Shown here in pieces: positions 23,510 to 35,248 of a stretch of 64,000 bases of DNA. The DNA comes from Rheum nobile (Eukaryota; Streptophyta; Magnoliopsida; Caryophyllales; Polygonaceae): positions 7,130,001-7,194,000 of the forward strand of contig WOAB01000563.1 of NCBI GenBank assembly GCA_027886185.1, given 5' to 3'. The position numbers and the translations under genes are program-made. The notes under the pieces are model-generated. The model made no database searches. It was not told where the DNA came from and was given only the letters and a program-made list of their open reading frames with translations. Each line of letters opens with the position of its first letter. The stretch's first letter is position 1.

Positions 23510-25951
23510 ATGGCGCAAACACTCCGCTAATGGACTGAACAGAATCTGGTACAGCAGCCCTTGGCTGTGACTATTCCACCCCTGGCTGACGGGGTCAAGT
23601 TTGAGCTTAAACTAGGAGCAATTCGATTGCTACCAAAATATTATGGAAGAAGTGGAGAGGATCCCATTCTCCATCTGAACAAGTTCCACACCATTCTGAT
23701 GAGCATTAAGCCCACCGATGTCACTGAGGACCAGATCAAAATGAGAGCCTTTGGGTTCACTCTAAAGGATGAGGCTGAAGATTGGTACTATCATCTACCT
23801 GGAGGGAGTGTAGACTCCTGGACTAAGATGCACAAGGTTTTCCTTGCCCGTTATTTTCCCGCTCAGATGGAAAACGCTTTGAAAAGAGAGATCACATGCA
23901 TTGAACAAGGCGAAGATGAGGTACTCTATGACTATTGTCAGCGGTTTGATCGACTCTGCACGAGTTGCCCATTCCACGGTTTTGATATGAAGTCTCTGGT
24001 GCTTTATGTTTACAACGGGCTGAATGACATTGAACGAAGAATGATTGATGCCTCTTGTGGTGGTAGCATCCTCAATCTGACTCTGGATGTCGCCATGGCC
24101 ACGCTTAAAGAGATGGCTGAAGGTACAAGGGAATATTCTGAACCCCCGAGAACCATGCTAGTTGGTGCCATCAGCTCCTATGACTCGCATATATCACAAG
24201 AGATTGCTTCTTTGAGGGAAGTAATTGTGGGGATGGGAAGGCAAACCACAGATACCACCACTGCTGAAGTCTGTGCTGCTGAGAGCTACGAGCCCATTGA
24301 AACACGACAACTTTGCATTGATGATCCACCAACTGCTCACATCCCCTCTTCGACCGCAGCGATTCTCCATACCCTAACCCAACACTTTGCAACACATGTG
24401 GAGAAAACTGAGACTACTTTCCAGCGGATAGCAGAGTTCATGACCGACTTCAAGGATGTGGTCGTTGAGCTACGAAAAGAGAGAAGGCAAGATGCTGCAA
24501 ACGCAGTAACCCTACGAAGTGGCAAGGAACTACATGTCGCCCCTATTGCTGATCAGGACGATAGAGCTGAGATTGAGATTGCTGAAGAGTCAGTATCACC
24601 GCCCCGCGACAGTTCTCACCGCAACGAGGTGGTAGCTCCCAGTGTTCCTACACCATTATCACCCCCTCGCGGCGACCCTCACCGCCCCGCGTTGAACTCA
24701 CCGCCCCGCGGTGAAAGCCCAGAACTCGTAGATCTTCCTGACGAGGAGGTGGATACCTATGTACGGCCCAACTTTCCTCCTCTTGGATCTGAGAAACCAC
24801 TTGCACCCTTTCCAGAAGCACTCAAGGAAAGGAGAGTTATTGATGACACGGATCTCTTTGATACTTTCAGTAAGTGTGAGGTGAATATCCCACTCCTCAA
24901 TCTTGTCAAGAGTGTACCAAAGTACGCTAAATTCCTGAAGGAGCTATGCACAGTAAAGAGGAATCAGAAGCTGAAAGGAAAGGAGAAAGTCAAGGTCAGC
25001 GAATGCGTCTCTGCTGTATTCCAGCGCTTGCCAAAGAAATGCGGAGATCCAGGCATGTGGAGCATTCCTTGCACCATCGGGAACACCAGGTTTGAGAAAG
25101 CTATGCTTGATCTAGGCGCCTCCATCAATGTGCTGCCCTATTCTCTCTATGAATCCCTCGGACTTGGACCTCTGCAGGAAACAGGTATTGTAATTCAATT
25201 GGCTGACCCGTCTAGTGTCTATCCTAGGGGAGTCATAGAGGATGTCCTTGTTATGGTCGATAAGTTGATATTCCCTGTAAATTTTTATGTCTTAGATATG
25301 GAAACAGATGCAAAGGCAACTCCTATACTGTTAGGTAGGCCATTTTTGAAAACTGCTAAGATTAAACTTGATTTGCAAAGTGGGACACTTTCCATGGAAT
25401 TCGATGGGGAGAGGGTAGAATATAATATCTATGAAGCAATGAAATACCCCAAAGAAGACCATTCTCTGTGTTCCATTGATGTGATCAATTCCATTGTGCA
25501 GGAGGTCTTTGATATTTCTGGTTTTGACGAGTTGATGTCTATTGTTGAAAATAATTTGGATTCCTCCTATGAGGAATATTCTTTACCCTCTAACATGCAG
25601 GAAGCCATCACTCATCTAGACACTCATGGTAAGTACTCTACGGATCCTTTGGGCATTGGCCCCATCTTACTAAACCCGAGTGAAAGGCTCGTTCCTTCTA
25701 TTGAACAGGCCCCAGAGATCGAATTGAAGCCGCTTCCGGACCATCTCAAGTACGCCTTTCTTGGAGCCAAAGACACTTTGCCAGTCATTGTATCCAGCAA
25801 GCTCTCTGCAGATCAAGAGATGAAGCTTTTGGACGTGCTCAGGGAGCACAAAACCGCTATTGGGTGGACCATTGCAGACATAAAAGGGATAAGTCCCTCG
25901 ACTTGTATGCACCGGATTTTACTTGAGGACGGAGCTAAACCGTCTAGGTAG
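23510..25951 (+). pseudogene. Z gag and protease
   Basis: The frame starts at ATG 23510, hits an ochre codon at 23528-23530, then stays open to an amber codon at 25949-25951. The capsid-like core is at about 23600-24130 (FTLKDEAEDWYYHLPGGSVD, FLARYFPAQ). The CX2CX4HX4C knuckle seen in the D gag is not visible. A spacer at 24590-24730 is made largely of GC-rich modules read in frame as PPRG- and HR-containing peptides. The protease has DLGASINVLPYSLYESLGLG near 25110, the Athila form in which Leu replaces the usual Thr or Ser of the DTG/DSG box, and LLGRPFLKTAK near 25330. Confidence 0.87.
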
Positions 25952-28846
25952 CCACAGAGACGGCTAAATCCTCCAATGATGGAAGTGGTGAAGAAAGAAG
26001 TGCTCAAACTCCTCAAAGCTGATATGATCTTCCCTATTTCGGATAGCCAATGGGTAAGTCCAACCCAGGTTGTCCCTAAGAAAGGAGGGATTACTATAGT
26101 GGAGAATCAAGATGGAGAACTAATCCCCACCAGGACTACCACAGGATGGAGGGTATGCATTGATTACCGTAAGCTGAATGCGGTAACTCGGAAGGATCAT
26201 TTTCCCCTGCCCTTCATTGATCAAATGCTAGAACGCCTTGCTGGGCGACCCTACTATTGCTTCCTGGACGGATATTCAGGATATTTCCAGGTGGCCATTG
26301 CACCAGAGGACCAAGAGAAAACCACTTTTACATGTCCCTTTGGCACTTTTGCATACCGCAGAATGCCATTCGGATTGTGTAACGCACCCGGTACATTTCA
26401 ACGATGTATGGTTAGTATCTTCTCTGACTATGTTGAGAAATTCATTGAGGTATTTATGGATGATTTCACGGTGCATGGCACTAGCGTTGACACCAATTTG
26501 GTTTTAAATTTTGAAAAATGTCATTTTATGGTGGAACAAGGAATAGTCTTGGGTCATATTGTTTCTGCTAGGGGTATTGAGGTCGATAAGGCAAAGATTG
26601 ATGTAATTCAGTCTTTGCCTTATCCTACTAATGTGCGTGAAGTGCGTTCCTTTTTAGGTCATGCAGGTTTCTACCGCAGATTTATTAAGGACTTCTCGAA
26701 GATATCTTCACCCCTCTACGGGCTTTTGAAGAAGGAAGTGACCTACGTATTCACAGATGAGTGCAAGAAAGCGTTTGACTGCCTGAGAGAATGCCTGACA
26801 AGCGCACCCATTATTCAGGCACCTGACTGGTCTCGCCCATTTGAGATCATGTGTGACGCCAGCGACTATGCAGTCGGAGCAGTTCTAGGACAGAAAGTGG
26901 GACGGGCATCCCACGTGATTCATTATGCATCCATGACTCTGAATGGAGCCCAGAGGAACTACTCCACCACTGAGAAAGAGATGTTGGCTGTCGTTTTTGC
27001 CTTGGAAAAGTTTAGGCAATACCTCCTGGGAGTCAAGGTGATTATCTACACAGATCACGCTACTCTTCGTTACCTAATGACGAAGAAAGAAGCAAAGCCA
27101 AGATTAATCCGATGGGTTCTCCTCCTTACTGAATTTGATGTGGAAATCCGTGACAAGAAGGGAGCAGAGAATCTCATAGCGGATCACCTAAGCAGACTCG
27201 TCCATGAGGAAGATAAACCTGGAGAACAGAGCCCCATACACGGCACCTTCCCAGATGATACATTGTTCATACTCGAAGGCAGTTCAGAGAACACGCACCG
27301 CCCCACGGTTCCCACCACCGCGACCCAGCGAGCTGTATACAGTATGCAGTTGGAGAAACTACCGCCCCGTGGTGATGACCACCGCGATGCGGCGATTAGA
27401 TTACTTGAGAGCAAGGAAAGCTCACCGCGACCCCAAAGCACATCACCGCCCCGCGGTCTTATTTCTGGGATCACACTTTGCCCTGGCAATCTTGCTGACG
27501 TCCCTCTTCAGATAGCTATGGATCTCTTCGGAATCCAATCTTACAGACCATGGTATGCAGACATAGTCAATTATCTGGTTCGAGAAGAATTTCCCCCGGA
27601 CTACACCAGAGCCCAAAAAGTAAAGATACAGAGAGAAGCTCGCCACTATGTCTGGGACGATCCCTATCTGTGGAAGCATTGCGTCGATCAGGTTGTGCAC
27701 CGATGTCTCCCAGACAATGAGGTACAATCTGTCCTTAACTTCTGCCATTCTGAGGCATATGGAGGTCATTTTGGAGCAAACAGGACTGCTAGGAAAGTAT
27801 TGGAAGCAGGATTTTATTGGCCACGCCTCTTTAGGGATGCTCATGTCTTCTGTAAAGCCTGCGACCGATGCCAATGGGTCAGCAACATCACCAGAAGGAA
27901 CGAAATGCCACAGTCATCACTGATTTTCTGCGAAGTCTTTGACGTCTGGGGCATGGATTTTATGGGACCCTTTCCTAACTCTCATGGGAATCTATATATA
28001 TTACTGGCAGTGGACTACGTTTCCAAGTGGGTGGAAGCAAAGGCCACCAGGACTGATGATTCCAAAGTTGTGGCAAGTTTCATCAAGGAGAACATTTTCT
28101 CAAGATTTGGAGTACCCAAAGCTTTAATCAGTGACAGGGGAACCCATTTCTGCAACAAGACGGTGACTGCCCTGCTGAAGAAATATCATGTCACTCAGAG
28201 AATCTCCACGGCCTACCACCCTCAGACTAATGGGCAAGCTGAGAACTCCAACAGAGTGATCAAGACCATACTGGAGAAGACAATAGCAGCTCACCGGAGA
28301 GACTGGAGCGTCAAGCTCAATGATGCGCTGTGGGCATACCGTACAACCTTCAAGACGCCGATAGGGATGTCCCCGTTCCGGCTGGTATATGGAAAAGCTT
28401 GTCACCTACCCGTCGAACTTGAACACAAGGCGTGGTGGGCAATAAAGAAGTGCAACCTGCAACTGGATGAAGCAGGTGAATTCCGTAAGCTACAAATGCA
28501 AGAACTTGAGGAATTACGCCTTGACGCTTATGAAAACTCAGTCATCTACAAGGCGAAGACCAAGCAGTGGCACGACAAACACATTCTGCGGAAAGACTTC
28601 AAGCCAGGAGATACAGTTCTTCTATTCCAATCCCGGCTTAAGCTCTTTGCTGGAAAGCTGAAATCAAAGTGGTCAGGCCCGTATGAAATCGCTGAGGTAT
28701 ACCCCCATGGGGCCGTAGAGCTGATCAACCCCAAGACCGGCACCACTTTCAAGGTGAACGGCCACAGATGCAAGCCTTACTACGAGGGGTTCGATCCAAT
28801 CCAGGATGAGGCACTACTCGAGAACCCTGACGCTGAAGCAGGATGA
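25952..28846 (+). pseudogene. Z reverse transcriptase, RNase H and integrase
   Basis: In the same frame as gag after the amber codon at 25949, and open for about 960 codons. RT: WRVCIDYRKLNAVTRKDHFP, DGYSGYFQV, RMPFGLCNAPGTFQRCM and catalytic FMDD near 26455. Compared with other Athila RTs about 18 residues appear to be missing between DDF and TNLVLNFEKCHF, in frame. RNase H: FEIMCDASDYAVGAVLGQ. A module-rich spacer follows (27290-27460). Integrase: a zinc-binding HHCC segment (near 27750-27880), DFMGPF, SDRGTHF and GQAENSNR, which carry the catalytic D, D and E. The loss of RT residues probably inactivates it. Confidence 0.88.
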
Positions 28847-28877
28847 GCCACAACCCACGTCGAGCCAACGACGTAAA

Positions 28878-28906
28878 CCAAGGCGATGTCTGGGAGGCAA
28901 CCCGAG
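28878..28906 (+). other. Conserved post-pol stem-loop, Z
   Basis: Just after the pol stop, aaccaaggcg is followed by a small hairpin built on tgggaggcaacccga (arms TGGG and CCCG, loop AGGCAA). The same motif follows pol in D (45041-45075) and in its duplicate (45534-45570), with arms TCGGG and CCCGA. I recall similar ggaggcaaccc motifs after pol in other plant gypsy elements. Confidence 0.6.
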
Positions 28907-29806
28907 TTAATTCTTTTCCTTTCTTTTTCTTAGATTAATTTCGTAGTTTATTTTGCTTTGTTTCGTTCGCCTGTTACTCACATTTCAGGTATGAAAGTAA
29001 ATCCAAGATGAGACTTGGTACCCAGCGTATCCCACCGCCCCGCGTCGCCAATTTACCGCATCGCGGTGGATTCCACCGCCCCGTGGTGGACCTCTGGTAT
29101 AATTTCTCAACTCTAAAAAAAAATTAAAAAATGCAAGGCATAAAGGGCCCCGAAAAAACCTTAAACGGGTGAGTAATATTTTTATGCCTTGAGTTGGATA
29201 CGAAGGATTTGACGGTGTCAGTTTAAAACCGCGGCTCGGTCCCACTTTCCCCATTTAACCCCTCATTACTTCTCCCGCCAAACCCTAATCCCCCCTTTAT
29301 CCCTTCTTCTTCTTCGTTTCTCTCTATTTGCCGTGCCCTAACCCCCAAAATTCTCCATCGCCTCGCTTTCACCCAATCCGCCATTTTCACCCCTGCCCTA
29401 GCTCTGATCTCGGATGCTCTAAACCCAACTCTATCTTCCTCTACCCATACCTCCCCCTTTGTGCTGATTTCCGGTCCCCTGTAGTGGTTCGTAGTTGAAG
29501 AAGGGTGCTCCTTGGAGTGTTGGGGTGCTCGGTGCAAATTGGGTTCTTTTGCCGGTGTTTTGGAGGCGTTTGGAGGGGAATAGCACAGTGACCGCTTCGC
29601 GTCGCCATCTCGCCGCCTCGCGTGAGTCAAATTTTTTGAATCTGGAGAAGAAGGTGAACAGTCGCCGCCCCGCGTCCATTCCGCCGTGACCCTGCACCTG
29701 TGCTCAGATATCATCACCGCCCAGCGGTGCCTTCACGGTCTGCCTTTGGCCGGTTGTAAGTGCCCTTCTCCGAGCCTTTCTCTTCTAGTTCTTTCTTTCT
29801 CGCACC
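28907..29806 (+). other. Z pol-to-ORF3 spacer with GC-rich modules
   Basis: 900 bases without a supported gene. It holds inverted modules at 29032-29047, 29054-29068, 29070-29088, 29586-29600, 29608-29622, 29658-29672 and 29715-29730, and a pyrimidine-rich stretch at 29240-29350. It probably serves as the leader of the downstream ORF, whose expression may need a spliced RNA, as for the third ORF of other Athila elements (inference). Confidence 0.6.
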
Positions 29807-31177
29807 ATGGAGAGAGCTAGGAAGGTTGGCATGTCTGAGGAGGAGTCGAATTTATATGATGCGGTGTCGACTAGGAATGTGCTACCAACCCGTTTCTTTG
29901 ATAAGGATACCTTGGCTGAATTGGGTCTGCTAGAATTGACCCAACACTGTCTGGAGAAACTAGGCTTGGTGGGCTTCCTAGACAAATATGCCCCCACCTA
30001 CCCCGACCTTTGTTACCAGTTTCTTGCCACCGTGACCAAGAGCCATAGACGTCGTGTTGTGAACGGCCGAGAGGAGAGTATTCTTGTTGGTATTTCCTTC
30101 AAGTACGAGGGTCGGAGTTATGGTTTTCCTATTACTGCGCTACGAGAATTGCTGGGTATATCCAGGCCGGGCACAGTTGGATGGAGGCATGGTCCCGCCA
30201 AAGACACCATGAAGGAGTTTTGGATGAGCGCCACGGGGATGGTTGAATTTCAGAAGGGCCGGGAGACTAGTGATAAAATCGTGCATCCCTGCCTCCGCTT
30301 GATTTACACAGTGCTGATTCAGACATTCTGTGGTATGGAGGAGAGTAGAGCATCCATAAAGCGTCTGGGTCTTTTCTCCGCGATGATCGATCCACTAGAC
30401 GAGGTGACACCCGAATGGTTCGCTATTTGGTTACATGAGCTGCTGCTGGTTCGTGAGGACGCCAGGCGAGATATTGTGCAGGGAGGTTTGATTACTTTGA
30501 TTGCGGCAGCCAGGATTTCTTTGGATACCATTCCGGACCCGCTTATGCCCATTCGTTATAACATCCAGTATATGCGGCGTCGCGGTATGTTGAGCGGATC
30601 TCAGGGGGAGTATATGTGGTGTTCTCATGGTGGCCATCTTGTGCATCTTCCTCGTCCCTTGGCGTATCCGGAGGATTTCACGGGTTGGTACATTCCTTCC
30701 GATGTTGAGATTGCTCCTGTGGAGGAGGAGTTAGAGCCACCGGCTGATGATGTTGCGATTGATCCTATGGTTATTGAAATGGAACCACAGGCTGCTGTGG
30801 TTGACATCGTTCATGTGGACGGGGTGTTGGAGACACCAGCTAATGAGGAGATGGCACCACAAGCTGAGGACGCCGAGGGCGCTGAGCTGGTGCCTGAGCC
30901 TATGGTGGATGCACCCATGATCATGGATGTTGATCCACCCATCCCCGACGTGGCTTCCACATCTGCACCACCTCCTGAGTTCTCCTGGGACGAGATGTTC
31001 GTCCATTTTGCTGTATTTGAGCTACGTCAGGAGGCTGCGAATGAGGCGACTTTGGCTCGGTTGCAGGCTCATCAAGCTGAGATTACACGTGACATCCGGG
31101 AGCAACTGGACGCCGCGGAGGTTTACATCACAGAGCAGTACTTTGGGAGGCACCCACCTCCGCCGGGCTATCCTTAG
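29807..31177 (+). CDS. Z third ORF (Athila env-position protein)
   Basis: 456 residues, uninterrupted, starting at ATG 29807 (MERARKVGMSEEE). It lies between integrase and the 3' LTR, where Athila elements carry an extra frame often called envelope-like (Pfam ATHILA family, by recollection). Residues 1-290 look globular, with GRSYGFPITALRELLGI and LHELLLVREDARRD. Residues about 300-395 are Glu/Pro/Ala-rich and low complexity. The rest is probably helical (EATLARLQAHQAEITRDI). I see no signal peptide and no convincing membrane segment, so an envelope role is not supported for this copy. It is the only intact long frame of Z, unlike gag-pol. Confidence 0.75.
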   Translation: MERARKVGMSEEESNLYDAVSTRNVLPTRFFDKDTLAELGLLELTQHCLEKLGLVGFLDKYAPTYPDLCYQFLATVTKSHRRRVVNGREESILVGISFKYEGRSYGFPITALRELLGISRPGTVGWRHGPAKDTMKEFWMSATGMVEFQKGRETSDKIVHPCLRLIYTVLIQTFCGMEESRASIKRLGLFSAMIDPLDEVTPEWFAIWLHELLLVREDARRDIVQGGLITLIAAARISLDTIPDPLMPIRYNIQYMRRRGMLSGSQGEYMWCSHGGHLVHLPRPLAYPEDFTGWYIPSDVEIAPVEEELEPPADDVAIDPMVIEMEPQAAVVDIVHVDGVLETPANEEMAPQAEDAEGAELVPEPMVDAPMIMDVDPPIPDVASTSAPPPEFSWDEMFVHFAVFELRQEAANEATLARLQAHQAEITRDIREQLDAAEVYITEQYFGRHPPPPGYP

Positions 31178-31257
31178 TATCCACGTTCCCAGTGAGTGTG
31201 TTTCTCTCTTCCCTATTTGCTTTGTCTTCTTTTTACATTGAGGACAATGTGTCATTC

Positions 31258-31272
31258 AAGTGTGGGGAGGGA
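31258..31272 (+). other. Upstream polypurine tract of Z
   Basis: aagtgtggggaggga follows acattgaggacaatgtg. It matches the true PPT of Z at 31839-31853 (aagtgtggggat) over its first 11 bases. In A and D both tracts instead read aagcatggggga or a one-base variant. Confidence 0.65.
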
Positions 31273-31391
31273 TTTAGACTCACTGTCTATCTTAGCTAGT
31301 GTACAGTTTTTAATTCATGCATTTTCGTACTTGCTTTATTTCTATAAAAAAAAGCCATAAAATGTTGAAAAGGCAATCAAAAATCCTGGGA

Positions 31392-31542
31392 TGAGTCGAA
31401 AACCCGAAAGGGAGGCTCAGGCAACAAGCAGGTAGTCCGACTGGTAATAGACCAGGGCAAGAGTGGACTGGAGTGATGTGAGTATATGTGAGACTTCCAG
31501 TAAAATGAAATGAGTGGCTTGGTGAAAACCCGAAAGGGCGCC
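31392..31542 (+). other. Twin GNRA-loop hairpins, Z
   Basis: Hairpin 1 (31392-31419): arms TGAGTC and GGCTCA, inner CCC-GAAA-GGG. Hairpin 2 (31521-31542): arms GGTG and CGCC, inner CCC-GAAA-GGG. Compared with A, the second pair of hairpin 1 changes from A-T to G-C on both sides, which keeps the pairing. Confidence 0.72.
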
Positions 31543-31838
31543 TTGGCAAGATGAGTGAAAAAGAAAAAAGAGTGAGTTTAGGATTTCTCTTACCTATTGG
31601 CGAGGCGTCATAAGAAGGGCGACATAGAAGGATTGTCGGGTAGGCCACTTTGGAACTATAAGGAGTTGGACTGGAGCTAGGATTAGAGTTCTCTCGCATC
31701 ATTCGTTTTGGTTGTTTGGAGTGTTGGTTGTTGAGTTGTTGTGGTTATTAGTGTCTTATATTGTCACACTTCCTGAGACCTTGATTTTGCTGGATTGGAG
31801 TATGATGGAGCTAATTTACTCGGGACGAGTAAAGGTCT

Positions 31839-31853
31839 AAGTGTGGGGATATT
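31839..31853 (+). other. Z polypurine tract
   Basis: aagtgtggggatatt directly before the 3' LTR start at 31854: the primer site for plus-strand synthesis. Confidence 0.85.
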
Positions 31854-33180
31854 TGATTGGTGCAATTTAGTGCACCTTAACTAGTGACTTTTGACACATA
31901 TTAGATGGAGTTTAAGTGGAGAATTAGGCTAAGTCTGTTACTTAGGAGAAGAGTTGGAGTTGTACAGACTTGGAGGTTTTGTAGCCTAATGAAGGAAGTT
32001 GGAGATGTTGAAGAAGATCTGCTCAGAGCTAAGGGAGAAAACTACCTCGCTTGGTAGTACGTTGGAGCAGATGAAGGATGAAGAAGTTGCCCGCATCGCC
32101 CCGCGACACTGTCACCGCCCCGCGGTGAAGATCCTTAGGAGAAACGCCTCGCGCCAGAAGAAGCCACCGCATCGCGGTGGAGCATTACCGCTTCGCGGTG
32201 GAATGGAGACCGCGTGGCTGACGTGTGTTGTTATTTCCTATTTTGATATTTTATACTTTATGTTTTAGTTTTATATTATTTCCTTATTTCGGTTATTAGG
32301 TCAACTTCGAGAAACCTATATAAGGTCTTTTCGTTAGTTTTGAAGAGGGCAGATAGTTACGTTCTTCTTCCTTAATATAATTTCTAGGTTTTTCAAGTAA
32401 TGGATAGCTAAACATTCTTGTTTCGCTAGACGATTGAAGCACTACAATGAATTGGTTGTGAGATTTCTATTTCCTTGTTCTATATCTTATTAAGTTGGAT
32501 TGATTCTCTCGATTGAATTGATTATTGATTTATGTTGGTTTACCTAGAGTTGCTAACTAGGTCTGTCGGCATTTATCATATTGCTAGGATTGCATATAGG
32601 GGTTCTGAGTGCATATCTAGTGGCAAACACGTTTGTGCGTATAGGGGTTCCGAGCGTATATTTGTGTGTGAGAGTCAATTGCATGTTAAGTAGGGGAGTG
32701 AGTACTTGTACGTCTTTCTACTTGCATGTGTCCTATATCCTTGTGTGTATTGCTATTGCTGTGTTGGTGTTAAAGTACGCTGACAACTGTGAGAATCAGT
32801 TGTGCTTTATCATTGGCATAGTAATAAGTCTTTCGACAACTGTGAGAATCGATAGTATTCACGATCAGGGTGGGAACAATGATAAGATAGTAAAAGAACT
32901 TGGAAAGATAGTTTTCAGTGATCAACCAATTGCATTGTGGTGTGGATATTTGTCTGGTGGAATACTTTCTCTCATCATATTTCATCTCTTGTCATTAATT
33001 GCATGTTTGTTTACGTTACGATTATTCTAAACAAAACCCCCCGTTACTTGTTGATCATACATAATTGCGTACAGATAACCGACTCCCTGTGGGATCGACC
33101 TTGACTTACTTGCTATACTCTTTAGTAGGTGAATTGAGATTATTTTGACAGGAAAACGACACCGGTTTCCGGCCTCGTCA
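31854..33180 (+). repeat. Z 3' LTR, 1327 bp
   Basis: Starts tgattggtgcaattta and ends ggcctcgtca, followed by the TSD GGCCT and then Y RNase H. Confidence 0.93.
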
Positions 33181-33185
33181 GGCCT

Positions 33186-33985
33186 TAAACAAGTTAAGAC
33201 CCTATTTCGAATCACATGCTATTGTTGTAAGAACTAACCATCCCATGAAAGCCGTCATGAGGAAACCAGAATTTACAAGACGAATGGCTAAGTGGGCCAT
33301 ACACCTCAACGGATTCGACATTGAGTACGAACCAAGAATGGCAATCAAATCTCAAGCTTTAGCCGACTTTGTGGCCGATTTCAGCCTAACACTAGAACAC
33401 GAAGCCACGAATGAGGTCGAACAACTGAAAGGTGAGGAGGACAGGGGCACATGGCAACTCCATACAGACGAAGCATCGAACGTAAGAGGAGTCGGCCTAG
33501 GTGTCGTACTCAAATCACCACAAGGGGACCATATAGCCCAAGCTATGAGAAGTTAGTGGGACGCGACCAACAATGAAGCAGATCATGAAGCCCTCGTATT
33601 CGGGTTAACACTCGTGCACGATCTCGCAATCCTAAGCATAGAGGTGACATGAGATTCTCTCCTAATCGTCAACCAAGTGTAAGGTTCGTACGCTGCTAAA
33701 GACGACAGGATGATGGCATATTTGGATATCATCAAAAAATTGGCAAGCAAATTCCAGAACTTCACCATCCGACAAGTCCCACGTGACCTCAACAAACAAG
33801 TCGACGCTCTAGCAAATCTTGGCTCCACCCTACATCCAAACGACTTCCACAACATACCATTGGCACATATCACCACATCGGCCGTCCCCAAAATCTTCAA
33901 AACAGTTAATCCAGACAATATTCAGACAACGAGCGAATTACCCTTAGAAGAAGTCGTCTCAGCAGAAGTAGGCGACCATACAGAA
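33186..33985 (+). pseudogene. Y RNase H (end) and second, archaeal-like RNase H
   Basis: Continuation of the Y pol frame cut by Z. 33186-33400 holds the rest of the first RNase H and connection (VVRTNHPMKAVM, ALADFVADFS). 33450-33860 reads as a second RNase H: TDEASNVRGVGLGVVL, then NNEADHEALVFGL, then VDALANLGS, with stops at about 33555, 33650 and 33680. A second RNase H between RNase H and integrase is a hallmark of the Tat group of Ty3/gypsy elements. It is inactive because of the stops. Confidence 0.82.
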
Positions 33986-34009
33986 TAAGACTTGGTAGAC
34001 GACCAAGAC

Positions 34010-35248
34010 GATTGGACCACGCCTTACATCAAGTGGCTCAAAGACGGAATACTCCCAACAGACAAGACAGAAGCCAAAAGACTTAAGGTACAAGCTGTAA
34101 CTTTTGATCTAACAGATAATATTCTATTCAAATGATCTGTCACAGGCTTATACCTACGCTGCCTCAAAAAAGTCAAAGTGCAACGCGTCCTACAATCCTT
34201 ACACGACGGAGATTGTGGAAATCATACCGGAGGACGTAGTCTGTCTGGCAAAGCTCTTAGGACAGGTTACTATTGGCCTAATGTGAACAATGACGCGATC
34301 AACTATGTCAGAAAATGCGACGCTTGCCAAAGACACGCACCTATCACTCACCAGCCATCAGAGATGCTTCACCCAACTCTAGCACCATGGCCTTTCATGC
34401 GATGGGGGATGGACATTGTCGGAAAACTACCACCAACGTTAGGATAACGCGTCTTCTTCTTGGCCATGATCGATTATTTCTCTAAATGGATAGAAGTCGA
34501 AGCATATCGAGAGGTAAAAGAAAAACACGTCATCTCATTCATAAAACGTAATATTCTATGCATATTTGGCGTCCCTTCAGAAATCGTATGCGACAATGGC
34601 TCCCAATTCATCGGTAGCAAGACGCGATCCTTCTGTAAACAATGGAATATCACACTAGCCACGTCCACACCGAGATATGCACCATCCAATGGTCAAGCAG
34701 AATCCATCAATAAAAACATCATCAATAATCTCAAAAAATGCCTCACAGGGGCAAAAGGCAAGTGGGCCGACGAGCTCCCCTTGATACTATGGTCTGACAG
34801 GACGATGCCAAAAAATGCAACAGGACGAAGCCCATTCTCACTAGTCTATGGAAGCGAAGCGGTCATCCCCACTGAGTTACTCGTCCCAACTGCCAGATAC
34901 GGACTCCAAACCACTGAACAAAACGACGTCGAGTTAGGTCACAATCACAACACCATAAATGAGACCAGAGAGAAAGCCAGAATCCGAATGGTCCAATACC
35001 AGCAACAAGTCGCCCAGAGCTATAACAAAAATGTGCGAGCTAAAATCTTCAAATTAGGAGACTGGGTCCTAAGGAAAACGTTCCAGAACACCAGAGATCC
35101 AACCGACGGGAAGCTAGCACCCCAGTGGGAAGGGCCTTACCTCATCAAGGAAGTCGTCGGACAAGGGGCATACCGAATAGAAACAAAGGACGGACAACCA
35201 ATCCCTAGAAGTTGGAACTCGACCCACTTAAAGTTGTATCATTTCTAA
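34010..35248 (+). pseudogene. Y integrase
   Basis: HHCC zinc segment (HDGDCGNHTGG ... CDACQRHA, 34205-34345), then MDIVGK near 34410, an ochre codon at 34445-34447, and in the same frame CDNGSQF (34590) and GQAESINK (34693), which supply the catalytic D, D and E. The C-terminal part ends LKLYHF at 35248. An earlier stop at about 34133 and the ochre codon break it. Integrase joins element DNA to the host, but this copy cannot work as encoded. Confidence 0.85.

Larger units (their letters stand above)
22045..33180 (+). mobile_element. Z: Athila-type Ty3/gypsy element, nearly complete
   Basis: 11.1 kb with LTRs of 1328 and 1327 bp that differ at roughly two dozen sites (about 2%), making it the youngest well-dated insertion here. 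Order: PBS (23377), gag-AP, RT-RNase H-integrase, an extra env-position ORF, then a 3' RNA-rich region and polypurine tract. Only two nonsense codons and one in-frame RT deletion mar the coding part. It carries about 20 copies of a GC-rich inverted module (cores like accgccccgcggt) in LTRs, UTRs and coding sequence. Confidence 0.92.

Noticed and set aside
29807..31177. Retroviral-type envelope protein
   Set aside because: The position fits the so-called env-like ORF, but no signal peptide, membrane anchor or cleavage site is visible.
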